Assembly (NCBI GenBank): GCA_016617855.1
Contig: JAECUM010011080.1
Span: 29,420-93,419, forward strand
Reading direction: 5' to 3'
Origin: Megalonaias nervosa
Lineage: Eukaryota > Mollusca > Bivalvia > Unionida > Unionidae
DNA length: 64,000 bases
The stretch's first letter is position 1. Every line of letters begins with the position of its first letter. The notes under the pieces were generated by a model, which had not been told where the DNA came from, did not search any database, and worked only from the letters and a program-made list of their open reading frames with translations. Shown here one piece after another: positions 22,660-33,971 of this stretch. The translations under genes and the position numbers were made by a program.

Positions 22660-23911
22660 ATGAGCTATTATACAAAATTTGGAACATTAATAGGAGGTTC
22701 ATCAGCTGTAAGTACAACAACAATAACAAACCGCAAGATTGATTTATCGGGTTACCTAAAAAAATCCGGCGACACAATGACAGGAAACCGGTTTATGTCA
22801 AATCAACGAGTACTAGGTTTAGAAACAAATTATCGGCCAATAAATGTTGTTGATACACAAGCTGTTAGTTATGCACAATTAAAATCCGTCGATAATAATA
22901 AACTAGATAAATCTGGCGGAATGTTAAGCGGTAACTTAGATATGTCAGAAAAAAAAATTAATAAATTTGGAGACCAGGTATCCACCAGCAAACCTAAATT
23001 ATACGCAAGCGGTAAGTTATTCACAGTTGAGGCATGTGGATGATAACAAATTTGATAAAATCGGTGGAACAATTATAGGTAATATCAACATGTCAGGAAA
23101 AAAAAAATATAAATTTAGAGACTGCATATACGCCAGAAAACTTAAATCAAACACAAGCTGTAGGTTATGCTCAACTAAATTCTGTTGACGATAATAAACT
23201 TAACATAGCCGGCGACACAATGACAGGTAACCTTACAATGAACAATAACTCAGAAATAAACTGGACTACCAACAACTTCACCGCCAGCTAATGATACTGA
23301 TGCTATTAGTTATTGCCCCATACTTTAAAAAATCCGGTGGACCAATGTCAGGGAATATGAACATGAGAGACAAAAAAATAATTACGACATATGTTCCTGT
23401 TAGCCCTAATGATCTGACAAATAAAGCGTATGTTGACAATGTATCTGGTGGTGCAAAACGAACTAAAAACAATGTTGGGTATATTCCAACACTTTTTAAG
23501 TCAGCAGTTGGGTTTGAGGCAAGCGCATCATCGTTGTATCCTGAAAATTATCCTCATTACGCTTTTTCTGATAGACACGAGTGGACGACCAACGGAGAAG
23601 TTGAAAATTTTTGGATCAAAATCAAATGTCCTACTGCAGTTGCTATTTGGCAATTTCATTTGCGAGGTCGATTAAATCCTAGCGTTGGTCAAATTTATAA
23701 TTGGCGATTGGAAGGATCAAATGATAATATTAATTGGGCAACATTGTATAGCACAACAGACACGTATATTACAACAACACAATATTTTACGATTCTGATT
23801 GAAAACACTGTTAACAAGTACTTGTATTTTCGAGTTTATGTTATTGCCGCTAAACATCCATTTCCAGGACTGACAGCATTTCAAATATACACACTCGATG
23901 ATCAAATTTAA
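22660..23911 (+). pseudogene. Fibre-like attachment protein: phage-type repeats plus F5/8C-like head, frameshifted
   Basis: This is a probable receptor-binding fibre. From the ATG at 22,660 come about five repeats of roughly 50-60 residues, each with a KKSGDTMTGN-type motif, an N-x-D-A/T-Q-A-V-S-Y element and a DDNKLD element, like the stem repeats of phage tail fibres. Frame changes near 23,030, 23,105 and 23,290 split the stem. The last frame (23,291-23,911) ends in an F5/8 type C (discoidin-like) jelly roll: FSDRHEWTTNGEVENFWIKI, then WRLEGSNDNINWATLYS, a carbohydrate- or lipid-binding fold. It is the first plus-strand gene of the right-hand set. Confidence 0.75.
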
Positions 23912-23928
23912 TCTAATGCTATAAAATA

Positions 23929-25232
23929 ATGTCAGAACCATCAATTATAACCGTTGCGAAAGAATTTTATGATAATATTTTAAACCCTGATAAAGATGTT
24001 GGAGCCGTTAATGAAACAGCAAAAGTGTTAGAAAGTTTGAAAAAACTTAGCATCGAATCATTAAACAATCCAACATTGCCAGAAAATTTTGCTGATTTTA
24101 TTCGCGTTGTGCATATGCGAGGACCACAACTGAAAAAAGCAATAGAAAACTTTGATATTATAAGCAGATACTGTCATCCTGATGATTGTCTAGAAGAACA
24201 AAAACAAGTTGAAACCCTTCTAAAAAAAATATTTCTGGAGTTAGTTCGTATAACATAGATTTAATAATTAGAGCAGACCTGTTAAAAGTACGAGCTTATA
24301 GTGGAAGAACACTGGAAGAAAGACGAATAAACGAAAATCATACTCGTCTTGACAAACTAGCGGAAACTAAAAAAATAAGAATGAAAAGAAACAAAAATGT
24401 ATATGATAGTTTTGAAAAACGACATATTTTTAAACAACTCGGTATGTATTACCATGACAAAGAAACCTTGGTTAAAATCGCTACTATGACGTCAGACGCA
24501 GAGTTAATTATTAAAGTGTACGCAAACGCAATTTTGCCAATGATACGTAAAAAAGACCCAGAATTTGATCCGATTATTGTTAACAAGTCTCTAAAGATAA
24601 TCAAAACTTTAGACGATGAAATTAGTAATTTTAGTGATGATGAGCGAGAAAAGTTTTTTGAAGAAGTCAGTCAAATAAAGCTGGAAGTAAAGTCTGATTC
24701 TTATTATGATATAAGTGAAGAAGATGATGTTCCATTCCCATCATTCCATTACTCTAGACAATTGTCATTACGGAATTATTACAATGAAATTAAAGCAATA
24801 CTCACAAAACCATATGAAAAATTAATGTTAAAAGTAGCTTTTGCTGTTAGTCTTCTTACAATTGAACTAGATAAGCTTAAGAAATTGATGCTAGCAAATT
24901 TCGTAGTCGCATATACAATTATCAGGCAACATCTTGTTCTCAAAAATTTCACGTTAGATCAGTTGAGCTTAGTTTTAGGGTATATTGATGAAACAGAAAT
25001 CGATTACAGTAATTTGTTGAATAAAACAGATTTATACGAGAGTGAAGTAGGAAATAGTTTTGATTCTTATGCTTGGTTAAAGAAACAATATGTACTAACA
25101 GATGAACGATATAAGGATACTTCGTCAGATGTTTATGACAAATACAGAATTTTTATAGCTGATCCTAATAATAATAAATTTCGTGAGTTTCTTGATTCAA
25201 TTGCTGGTGCCAGAACTTTTGATATTGTGTAA
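23929..25232 (+). pseudogene. Large unknown Element 1 protein, one frameshift
   Basis: Two abutting frames, 23,929-24,258 and about 24,237-25,232, meet at the A8 run at 24,219-24,226 and together make about 430 codons. The product is helix-rich and charged, with a histidine/cysteine pair (YCHPDDC) near residue 85, an acidic linker near 24,715 and a hydrophobic segment (LMLKVAFAVSLLTIEL). I do not recognise the family. It lies 17 bp downstream of the fibre gene and 12 bp upstream of a membrane protein gene, suggesting an assembly or host-interaction role. The second frame alone could also be a separate gene. Confidence 0.55.
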
Positions 25233-25244
25233 AAAAATTGTATA

Positions 25245-25727
25245 ATGAATAAACATATCATCGATTTCAATCACATTTCAGAGGAAATTCCAAAACAAGA
25301 TGTTGAAGCGCTAGTACATTATTACAAATTTTATCATAAAAACCTCTGGTGTGTAAAAGAATGTTATAAATACTACCGTAGAATACTTCGAGTAATATCA
25401 TATTTACCATTGTTAATGACTAGCTCTGGTATAATTTCAAGTGGAGCATTATTAAATCCGTTTTTGTTAATAATATCTGGTGTCGGTGTCTCTCTTTCAA
25501 CACTTGTAAGAAAAATTGAACCTAAACTTGAAACAAAAAAAAAAAATTCTTGTAAAACAGCAAGTATAACTTACAAAAAATTACTTGATCAAATACGATC
25601 TTATTTGCGAGGTGTAAACTATGTTATGGACGATTTAATACGTGAGTTTCGTATTATTGACAGTATGTTAACGGATATCCTACCAATGAGAGTCAGCAGG
25701 TATGAAAAAGATTGGTTACAACAGTAG
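25245..25727 (+). CDS. Hydrophobic membrane protein of Element 1
   Basis: An intact 160-codon ORF. A basic N-terminal region (KECYKYYRRILR) precedes two closely spaced hydrophobic stretches around residues 51-85 (YLPLLMTSSGIISS, FLLIISGVGVSLS), then a basic/charged C-terminal half. The arrangement suggests a hairpin membrane protein. Element 2 encodes a protein of the same layout at 38,678-39,388 (hydrophobic hairpin followed by NIIEKKL and a helical tail), so the gene is shared by both lineages. It is the last gene before the right terminal repeat. Function unknown; virion membrane or host-membrane action is inference. Confidence 0.65.
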   Translation: MNKHIIDFNHISEEIPKQDVEALVHYYKFYHKNLWCVKECYKYYRRILRVISYLPLLMTSSGIISSGALLNPFLLIISGVGVSLSTLVRKIEPKLETKKKNSCKTASITYKKLLDQIRSYLRGVNYVMDDLIREFRIIDSMLTDILPMRVSRYEKDWLQQ

Positions 25728-25787
25728 TAGATCATTATCAATAAATGTCATTTGATCATATGCCAAACCTCATCTCTCCAAAATTTT

Positions 25788-26090
25788 GGGTTCTGGTCTA
25801 GAATCCTCTTTGGGTTTCAAAATTTCATCATTTTCTGAGATAAAAATTTGGAGGAGGGTGGTTTTTTGAGGGAGAGGGGGTCTCTGAGGTGGTGAAAAAA
25901 TGTCAGAATATATTATTTTTAGAGGGGGGTAAGGGTTTCTGACCTAAAACCCTCTTTGGTTTTAAAACCTCAATTATTACTTATAAAAGTCATTATTTTG
26001 ATCTAGAAAAGGCTGCAGAAAATGTCAGCATAGAAGGGTTTTGGAGGGGGAGGGGGTCTCTGGAATAAAAACCTCAATTACTCTTACTAC
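25788..26090 (-). repeat. Element 1 right terminal inverted repeat
   Basis: Reverse complement of 7,589-7,894, ending cttactac immediately before the tttaac target duplication. Confidence 0.95.
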
Positions 26091-26290
26091 TTTAACGCCA
26101 TTTTTCAGCACAAGATAGGCTATGCATAGCGGCCAGTATTAATGGTGAAAGAAGCACCGACCCCCGAGAAGCTACCGGCAAGCTTTCTCACATACCCACA
26201 TTGGCCGAGCCCGAGACTCGAACCCACGCAGAGGTGAGATGGCAGTGATCCGTAACGGTGAGCGCTTTAGACCACTCGGCCACTCCGTGT
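26091..26290 (-). mobile_element. SINE family A, main part, interrupted by Element 1
   Basis: Continues the SINE whose tail is at 7,563-7,588. On the minus strand an A box (gagtggccgagtggtctaaa) and a B box (gggttcgagtctcg) identify a tRNA-derived SINE (the tRNA-Leu/Ser-like gtggccgagtgg start). The body matches 27,596-27,853, 31,173-31,437 and 55,640-55,885. Confidence 0.9.
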
Positions 26291-26481
26291 TTGAAGAAAT
26301 ATGTAAGGTAATATTTTACCTTAATACGGAATGCAAAAGAAATATAACCTTAGATTCTTTATTATATATTTTATTTTGTTATGTAAGGTGATTGACAACA
26401 AATGTTTACTGATTTTTAACATATTTTCGAGTTTATTTTGGCCCGTTACACCGCTCAGTATCTAGCGCCATGTTTCGTGCG

Positions 26482-26485
<4 letters not shown>

Positions 26486-26530
<45 letters not shown>
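26486..26530 (+). repeat. (TC)n microsatellite
   Basis: About 22 TC units followed by repeated cgat. The partner tract in the other arm is the (CG)n(AG)n run at 33,446-33,517. Confidence 0.95.
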
Positions 26531-26534
<4 letters not shown>

Positions 26535-26696
26535 CGATCGATCCATCGATGGCCACCTAGTAGTCTATATGTCATATACCACTGTCAGATCCAAAGTCCT
26601 TACAGATTGTACGGCCAAAACCTTGAACCTTAGCCGGAAGTAAACTTAGCTGCTATGATCACGTAGGAATATTACTAAGTGAATTAATGTTGTCTC

Positions 26697-26698
26697 CA

Positions 26699-26750
<52 letters not shown>
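26697..26750 (+). repeat. (TCTA)n microsatellite interrupted by a SINE
   Basis: TCTA units here and at 27,027-27,062 are two halves of one array split by SINE family B. The other arm has the uninterrupted complement (GATA)n at 32,990-33,025. Confidence 0.9.
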
Positions 26751-26752
26751 CT

Positions 26753-27026
26753 TATGTGGTTAGAGCGTCCGAGTCGGATGAGAGAGGTCGCGGGTTCGAA
26801 CCCCAGCCGAGTCATATAGGAGACTTATAAAAATTTTACTAACAGCTGCCCCGTTTGGCACTCAGCAGGAGGACGTTAGTGCTAGGACTGGTCGGCCTGG
26901 TATCAGGATAATATGACTGGGTGGGACATAATGCTACATGTCTGCGGCATGATGTCCCACTGCAGACATTGTAAAGATATGACTGATTTTTATATATAGC
27001 TACGTCAGAAATCCAAATCACACACA
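26753..27026 (+). mobile_element. SINE family B (tRNA-derived)
   Basis: B box gggttcgaaccc and a degraded A box (gtggttagagcgtcc) are followed by a conserved body including tggtcggcctggtatcagga, gactgggtgggacat and a tgtctgcggcatgatg core, then an A/C-rich tail. The core resembles the shared central domain seen in mollusc SINEs. The copy at 54,840-55,150 is closely related. Confidence 0.85.
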
Positions 27027-27204
27027 CATCTATCTATCTATCTATCTACCTATCTATCTATCCTGCAACACCCTCTTTCGAGTAATATGAGCAGGTGCGT
27101 CAGTGCTTTGTTACTTTCATGACAGAAATTTGAGGAAGAAGAAAAAAATGTACAGTATTGATAGAACGATGTTGTTAATGTTAACAATTGGACTTAAAGA
27201 CAAG

Positions 27205-27206
<2 letters not shown>

Positions 27207-27235
<29 letters not shown>
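27207..27235 (+). repeat. (TG)n microsatellite
   Basis: About 14 TG units in the left arm. The corresponding place in the right arm is expanded by unrelated sequence. Confidence 0.9.
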
Positions 27236-27595
27236 ATTAAAGATATTTTCTTTCTTCACTATGATGTTAAAAAGGTATGCATGCACCGCACAACAGGTTA
27301 GTGCGCATATTTCTGATCATATGTTTAACAGTTAGCATCAAAATCAGTATCTAATTTTCTCTTTGTCTAAATTCCTCCAATTTGCTGTACAATGAGAATA
27401 ACACAGTATAACCTTCATGTTGAAATAGTAGTAAAATATAAAACAGTTTGAAGGTAGATTTTAAACTGCCCGAACATCCATACTGACCCTAACATATGCA
27501 GTGTCCCCCGGTATCCGTCCGTATGCCACCCACCCACACATATTCCCCCATTCGTGATTAGCAAAGGATATTGGACATACCTGTATATAATATGT

Positions 27596-27853
27596 TGTTG
27601 TAGTTGTTGTTGTTGTGGGGCTTAACGCCATTTTTCAGCACACGATAGGCTATACATGGCGGCTAGTATTAATGGTGGAGGAAGAAACCGGGAAATCCCC
27701 GGAGAGAACCACCGACCCACGAGAAGCTACTGGCAAGCTTTCTCACATATCCACATTCGCCGAATCTTAGACTCGAACCCACGCAGAGAGTGGTGAGATG
27801 GCAGTGATCCGTAACGGAGAGCGCTTTAGACCACTCGGCCACTCGGGGCCCCT
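27596..27853 (-). mobile_element. SINE family A with 12-bp target duplication
   Basis: A full-length copy on the minus strand ending in a GTT-rich tail. The perfect duplication tatataatatgt lies at 27,584-27,595 and 27,854-27,865. The matching site in the right arm (about 30,830) has no SINE, so this insertion followed the inverted duplication. Confidence 0.95.
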
Positions 27854-27865
27854 TATATAATATGT

Positions 27866-29140
27866 CGATGCGAACTAGAAATGTCATATATACATCAATG
27901 TATTGTTTTCGAAGTTGTTCTTTTCATACGGAAGTTGAAATATAACGTACCTGATAGGTATCAACAAATCATCTCTTCAGATACACTCAACCGTATCAAA
28001 ATATTGAGCAACCCCTCAATTAATCCAACAAACGCAAATCTACAATGCAGTGTCGTTAGTTGCGTTGGTGATCTTTGCTTTGGAGACCAGCGACAAACAG
28101 TGCCACAAATTGGCTGGTAGAAAAAATACGTGTGATACATTTTGATAACATTTTGGTCAGAGATTTTATCAAACCGTAATTCCTTGCTGGGTGAAATATA
28201 TTTTATATTGCACAATGATGTTGATTCTGGTATAATTTTACATGGTGAATATCGGGCTAATTAATTCAAACGTATATAAGAGGAATTAAAATCTATTGCT
28301 GAATAGGTACAATCTTGTGTTACCACATAGCCTAATTAAACAAAGATTTTTAATCAGTTTATACAACCATGGAGGAAGTCCCTAGCAACCTCTAACAAAC
28401 TGACATATGATGCTATGTGTATAAACAATTTCGAGTTGGAACTATACCTGTATACAATTACAAATGATACATTTAGAATAGTACTCACCCAATTTAGGAC
28501 AGTATCGCACAATCTTGCTGTTGAATTAAGTTTGTATATAAAAATATCCAGAGAAATAAGGTCCGGTGTAATACGTAATCCAAATATGGTTGAAATCGAA
28601 TATCACTTTCTTCCTGTTTGTCCTTTGAAACGAATATTTACCTTAACACATTTATTTTGTCCTACATCACGCTGATTTGAATTTTCCATGTCGTCTCAGT
28701 AAAAAAGTAAAATGACTTGAACAGTTGAATACATTGTTTTCAAGGAACAACCAAATTTAGAGATAATATCATACTATTTTGACCATTTCTGTCGTAGCTT
28801 GCTACCTGATAATTCTTCTTGTTTTTAGACATGTCAATACTGGCAAATACATTGATTATAGAAGTGCGCCATTCATGTCACGGTTATGTTGAAAGCCGGA
28901 TAAACCACGCGTCATAAATGATTCATTTATGAGATGCATTGAGCTTGGGATACCTGTCTATTGTCAACCTTCATTATAGCTCAAGGTTGACCGTAATGTT
29001 GATAAAATATCAGAGCTTTTCCGTTGAAATGCCCGTATCTGTAACGTGTATTAAACAGGTATTCTTGCTTATCTTAATATAATCCCGACACAAAACATTT
29101 GCCCAACTCGCGGTCATGCACGAATAACTTGGAATGTTAC
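27866..29140. other. Inner left arm, no gene
   Basis: Unique sequence mirrored at 29,555-30,815. The ORFs at 28,415-28,675 (+) and 30,090-30,293 (-) are mirror images of one another, but their differences are spread over all codon positions, so I do not call a gene. Confidence 0.5.
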
Positions 29141-29554
29141 ACAAATGTTTCACTTAAACGTGTTTCTCGTGGAAGGGTTGGATACATTAATAATGAAAAT
29201 GCCATTTTGAAATTTTATTAGGTAAGATACGGCGCAATTCCAACATGTCATCGATTTTTAAAATGAAATGTTTCATTAATTACAATAACGAAATCCAGTT
29301 TTACAAGGAAAAAATCCAAAACTGCTCAAAGGCTCGATAGGTCAGTCGATCTATCAATCTATATATCTATTTTCAAGTTTTTGAAGGCAGTACATTGTAT
29401 TGTATTGTATTAAATATTCAACACTCGAGATCGACCGTTGCCCTAAACGTCTCGCATTGAAATGGCGCATTTTAGCTACACTGTAATAGGCATTGATCAG
29501 CACGTATTTGAGAGGTGTAAATAGTTAGCAAGGGTTTCCAATAAAATGAATAGC
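29141..29554. other. Spacer at the centre of the inverted duplication
   Basis: Between the last clearly mirrored words (a match around 29,089-29,135 on the left and its partner around 29,560-29,610 on the right) lie about 400 bp with no convincing inverted match, no gene and no strong repeat other than short tatt/gtat runs near 29,395. The boundaries are by eye. Confidence 0.5.
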
Positions 29555-31172
29555 TTGTAACAGTAAAAGTTATTAATGCATGGACGCGAGTAGGGCAAAT
29601 ATTTTGTGTCGTTACAGATAATAAAGAAGACTGCGTTCATACATGCAAAAGATGAGTGAATTGCAGTGGAGAAGCTTTGATACTTTATCAACATCACCGT
29701 CAACTTTGAGCTTTAGTGAAGGCCGACAATAGACAGGTATTCAAAGCTCAATGTATATCAGATACGACGAATCATTATAACGAGTAGTTTATCCGGCTTT
29801 CAACACAGCCTTGACGTGAACGATGCACGTGTACAATCAATGTATTTGCCAGTACTGATATGTCTAAAAAACAAGAGTAATTAGCAGGTAGCAAGCTAAG
29901 ACAGAAATGATCAAAATAGTATGATATTAGCTCTAAATATCTTTTTTCCTTGGAATTAATTTATTTAGGTACAAAAATCATTTTACTTTTTGTCTGAGAA
30001 GACATGGAAAATTCAAATTAGTGTAATGTATGACAAAATAAATGTGCGAAGGTAAATATTCGTTTGAAAGGACGCACAGGAAGGAAGTATTATTCGGTTT
30101 CATTCATATTTTCATTACGTTGTACACAGGATCTCTTTTCTCTGGATATGTTTATATAAAAACTTAATTCAACAGCAAGATTATGCCATAGTGTCATAAA
30201 CTGGGTGAGTGCTATTCTAAATGTATCATTTGTAATTGTAAACAGGTATATTTCCAAATCGAAATTGTTTATATAAATAGCATCATAAATCAATTTGTTT
30301 GACGCAGATACGGACTACATCCATGACTGTATAAACTGGTCATACAATCTTTACTTAGGTTATGTGGTATCACAAGATTATATCTTTTCAGCAATAGATC
30401 TTAAATCTACTTGTGTACATTTGAATTAGTAAGCCCAATTTTCATCATTATACATTATACCAGAATCATCATCATCGTGCAACTTAAAATATATTTCACC
30501 CAGCAAGGAAGTTTTGGGTTTGATAAAATCCCTGACCAAAATTTCGTCAAATGCTATCACACTTATATTTCATATCATATGAGGTGGTACTGCTTATCGC
30601 TAGTCTCCAAAGCAAACATCACCAGCGCAAATAACACTACTACATGGATGATTTGCGTGTGTTGGGTTAATTGAGGGGTTGATCAATACTTACATACGGT
30701 CCAATGTATCTGAAGAGTCGATGTGTTGATACCTGCCAGGTAAGTAATATTTCAACTTCCGTATGAAAGGAACATCTTCGAAAATAATACCATGACATAT
30801 TATGATACTTCTAGCTCGCATTGAAATATTAGATACTGGTTATATCCAATAGCCGTTGCTAATTACGAAAGGGGAATATGTGTGGGTGGGTGGCATACGG
30901 ACGGATACTGGGGGACACTGCCTATGTTAGGGTCAGTATGGATGATCGGGCAGTTTAAGATCTACCTTCAAACTGTTTTATATTTTACTATTTATTCAGC
31001 ATTCGGGTTTCCTTCTGTTTTTGGCATAGGGTAAAACTGATGCTTTTGCCGCATAAATGCAGTGAAAGCTAATCAATGACCGTTATTATTAACAAGCCAA
31101 TGAGAGAATATACCGCATGGCCGCCATCATTTGCAATTCAAAGCAGTATCAGTATCTGGTACTGTTTTCATG

Positions 31173-31437
31173 TGGGCCCCGAGTGGCCGAGTGGCCGAGT
31201 GGTCTAAAGCGCTGTCCGTTACGGATCACTGCCATCTCACCTCTGTCTGCGTTGGTTCGAGTCTAAGATTCGGCGAATGTGGATATGTGAGAAAGCTTGC
31301 CAGTAGCTTCTCGTGGGTCGGTGGTTCTTTCCGCGGATTTCCCGGTTTCTTCCTCCACCATTAATACTGGCCGCCATGTATAGCCTATCGTGTGCTGAAA
31401 AATGGCGTTAAGCCCCACCACAACAACAACAACAACA
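31173..31437 (+). mobile_element. SINE family A with 13-bp target duplication
   Basis: A full-length copy. The 5' end carries a triplicated gagtggcc word over the A box. The B box is ggttcgagtc and the tail is repeated acaaca. Flanked by the perfect duplication actgttttcatgt at 31,160-31,172 and 31,438-31,450. Absent at the mirrored site. Confidence 0.95.
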
Positions 31438-31450
31438 ACTGTTTTCATGT

Positions 31451-32362
31451 AAATATTTATACAATAATCTGGCAACACCTGTTAAATCATTTATTTAACT
31501 ACAGGGAAGGGGATATTGTTCTTGTTTATCGTTATACTGCGTTACTCTAAATATGCAGTAAATTGGAAATAAGATTATAAATTTCAGACATGAAGAAAAT
31601 TAAGTGCTGATATCGATGCAAACTGTTAACATATCCTCAGAAATATGCGCATAGACCTCTTGTGCAATGTGCACATGTTTTTTAACATCACAATGAAGAG
31701 GGAAAATATCTTGATTATTAATTAATAACACAAAGTATACTCATTTTTTTTAATTAAACCTTGTCTCATTCCCATCACAGACAACCAATGTTTATTGGTC
31801 GAGACAAGCCTCAATAAGTATATATGTATCAATTGTTTCTCAAACGCTGAAAATATTGGTTCAAATTTGTGCATTGTAATATAAACGTTACTGGGGATAA
31901 ATTACTGAAATTATTGTATAAATATATCAAATAATTTTTAAAAGGAGCTATTACTGATAGCGGCATTTAAAGGGTATTTTCGCCAAATGTGATAATAACT
32001 GGAGATGTGCAATAAATAATAAATAAATAAATCGGTGTGAGTGATAGAGGAGGTAACTCAGAAACTATAAGTTATTTAAGAAACATTTTGAAGCAGATAT
32101 TTCGTTTAAAACAACAACTTTCGTTGATTTCATAGCACAGTTTTTGTTCCGGATTTCGACTTGTGCCTCGCTGAGAATTGAGACTTTTAGTGTCTAAGTC
32201 TTAGAATGTCCTCTTTTTGTAAATCTGAATTGAGGACAAATATAAATGCATGATTTATTTGTCCCCTATATTTGAGTTTTGAGGAATTATTCTCAGTAGC
32301 ATCCAAACTTGTTGCACAGTTTGGGAACTGTCGCACAAACATCAGTTTATTTTTCTTTTTAT
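31451..32362. other. Right-arm unique sequence, no gene
   Basis: 31,500-31,740 mirrors 27,240-27,420. The rest (31,750-32,360) has no visible partner in the left arm and holds short aataaataaata repeats near 32,010, but no gene. Confidence 0.45.
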
Positions 32363-32465
<103 letters not shown>

Positions 32466-32988
32466 GTGAAGAAATTGTTCTTGTTAGCAAAATAACTTTG
32501 GTTAAATGTATTTTAAGTTAAATTGCATTAATTCGGCTGTTGTTTGTTTTGTTATGTTCATTTGGTTGTTTTTTTATTTAATCTATTGTAAATAATGATC
32601 AAGCCTTAGGGTGCAAAGAACAAATTTTATGTACAAATAAATAGCCCTATTCACCTGCCTGATATAAAAAAAACTATTAAAATGAAATGAAGTCAAAAAG
32701 AGGCGTATATCCTATTGTAGAAACCTATTAATATTATGTATTTTTCCTAAGACTGTTGTGCAGTGGAATCCATAGGTACATTATTACACTTACTGACCTT
32801 AATATTTAAAAGAAAGACGTTTAGAAATAGATCACCAGATACTTTTTTGTTTATAAACCCAATTGTTAACAATAACAACATAGTTTTATCAATACTGTAT
32901 ATTTGTCATCTTGTCTCTCAAACTTTTATCTTGTAACTAAGAAAGCATTGACGCACCGGCACATATTATTCGAAAGAAGGTGTTGCAG

Positions 32989-32989
<1 letters not shown>

Positions 32990-33025
<36 letters not shown>
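32990..33025 (+). repeat. (GATA)n microsatellite
   Basis: About nine GATA units; the complement of the (TCTA)n array at 26,697-27,062 in the left arm. Confidence 0.9.
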
Positions 33026-33445
33026 GGACAACATTAATTCCACTATTAATATTCCTAAGTGTTCATAGCGGATTAAGTTCACGTCTGGCTAAGATGGTCT
33101 GTGCTAAATAAAACCGTCTGTCTGCAACGGGTTGTGAAAAACACCTAAAAAGGAAATGGTGTGGAGGACCAAGACCACAAATGCCACCTACCCACCCACC
33201 CTACACAAACATAAAACATTCACACATCAAGTTTGAACATGAGACTCTCACCACCATTTGATACAACAAAGTTAAGCCACGTATTCGACAATCATCGTTG
33301 GTGAAGTTCAATTATTCTGAAATAGAGTTTGAAACACGTTTTGCGGAAAGGCCGTTTTGACCGAATACTTCGGTTGTAACGACTTTGGATCTGACAAAGG
33401 TATATAATATATAGACTACTAACTGGTTAGCTAGCTAGCTACCGC

Positions 33446-33460
33446 GAGCGCGCGCGCGCG

Positions 33461-33517
<57 letters not shown>
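33446..33517 (+). repeat. (CG)n(AG)n compound microsatellite
   Basis: About 14 CG units followed by about 21 AG units; mirrored by (TC)n at 26,486. Confidence 0.95.
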
Positions 33518-33520
<3 letters not shown>

Positions 33521-33645
33521 AATGCTGAGCGGTGTAAGGGGCCAAAAGAAACTCGAAATGCATTAAGTAAATCATTAACTATTTGTTGTCCGATAGCATT
33601 ACGTAACAAAATAAAATGTAGAAATGAGAAGCGAAAGTTCTATTT

Positions 33646-33684
33646 CTTTTTCCTTCCATATGAAGGTAAAATCGTACCGTAATG
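33646..33684 (+). repeat. 39-bp direct repeat flanking Element 2 (left copy)
   Basis: Begins ctttttccttccatatgaag. The same sequence with three or four differences is at 49,463-49,501, directly abutting the right end of Element 2, in the same orientation. The left copy is separated from the element by 9 bases. This is much longer than the 6-bp duplication expected for a Polinton. Confidence 0.8.
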
Positions 33685-33693
33685 TCTTTTATC

Positions 33694-33922
33694 AGCAGGC
33701 GGGGGCAAATCCGACAAAGGTACGAAGCCTCCATTTTACAAATTAACGCTTCTGTCGTTTTCTTGATAGAAGCGTCCATGAAAAAAATCAACACTTCTAT
33801 CAAGGAAGGGTGAATCTGACAATCAACGCGTAGTGGCGGGGATTACTCCTTTGCTGCAAATATAATATGTTATTTTCCACGCTGAAGTAAAACAAAGATG
33901 TGGCTGCGGTGAGCAAGCTCTT
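33694..33922 (+). repeat. Element 2 left terminal inverted repeat
   Basis: Reverse complement of 49,234-49,462, with shared words gaagcgtccatga, attactcctttgctgcaaat and gtggctgcggtgag. Contains internal near-repeats of gaatccgacaa type. Confidence 0.9.
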
Positions 33923-33971
33923 TAATTAAATCATTGTTATATCAATAATAACGACCAATTCTGCACTGACT

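Larger units (their letters stand above)
7589..26090 (-). mobile_element. Element 1: Polinton/Maverick (adintovirus-like) provirus, 18.5 kb
   Basis: Bounded by about 305-bp terminal inverted repeats and a 6-bp target duplication (tttaac at 7,583-7,588 and 26,091-26,096). Inside are the Polinton hallmark genes: protein-primed PolB, RVE-type integrase with chromodomain, adenain-like protease, packaging ATPase, double jelly-roll capsid protein and penton-like protein. PLA2, DUF5679-like, HNH and fibre genes are also present. Polinton termini normally start AG and make 6-bp duplications, which fits here. Most genes carry stops or frameshifts, so the copy is not autonomous as written. Terminal repeats about 96% identical by eye imply a fairly recent insertion. 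Confidence 0.95.
3280..29140 (+). repeat. Left arm of giant imperfect inverted duplication
   Basis: Landmarks in this arm recur in reverse complement between 29,555 and 54,650, in mirrored order. They include the (TTA)n tract at 3,682, the satellite-like array at 4,600-5,060, the (AG)n tract at 5,465 with unique flanks, the tandem array at 6,232-6,400, the SINE at 6,836, and unique sequence at 7,190-7,540, 26,300-26,640, 27,060-27,200, 27,240-27,420, 27,480-27,590 and 27,880-29,135. The arm is interrupted by Element 1 (7,589-26,090) inside a SINE, and by later SINEs at 26,753 and 27,596. The outer edge is approximate. Confidence 0.85.

Noticed and set aside
28415..30293. Mirrored ORFs at 28,415-28,675 (+) and 30,090-30,293 (-) with similar peptides
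   Set aside because: They are the two arms of the inverted duplication. Differences are distributed over all codon positions, so the similarity reflects DNA homology, not protein selection.
27669..31364. ORFs sharing a Ser/Trp-rich peptide at 27,669-27,887 (-) and 31,131-31,364 (+)
   Set aside because: Translations of SINE family A copies.
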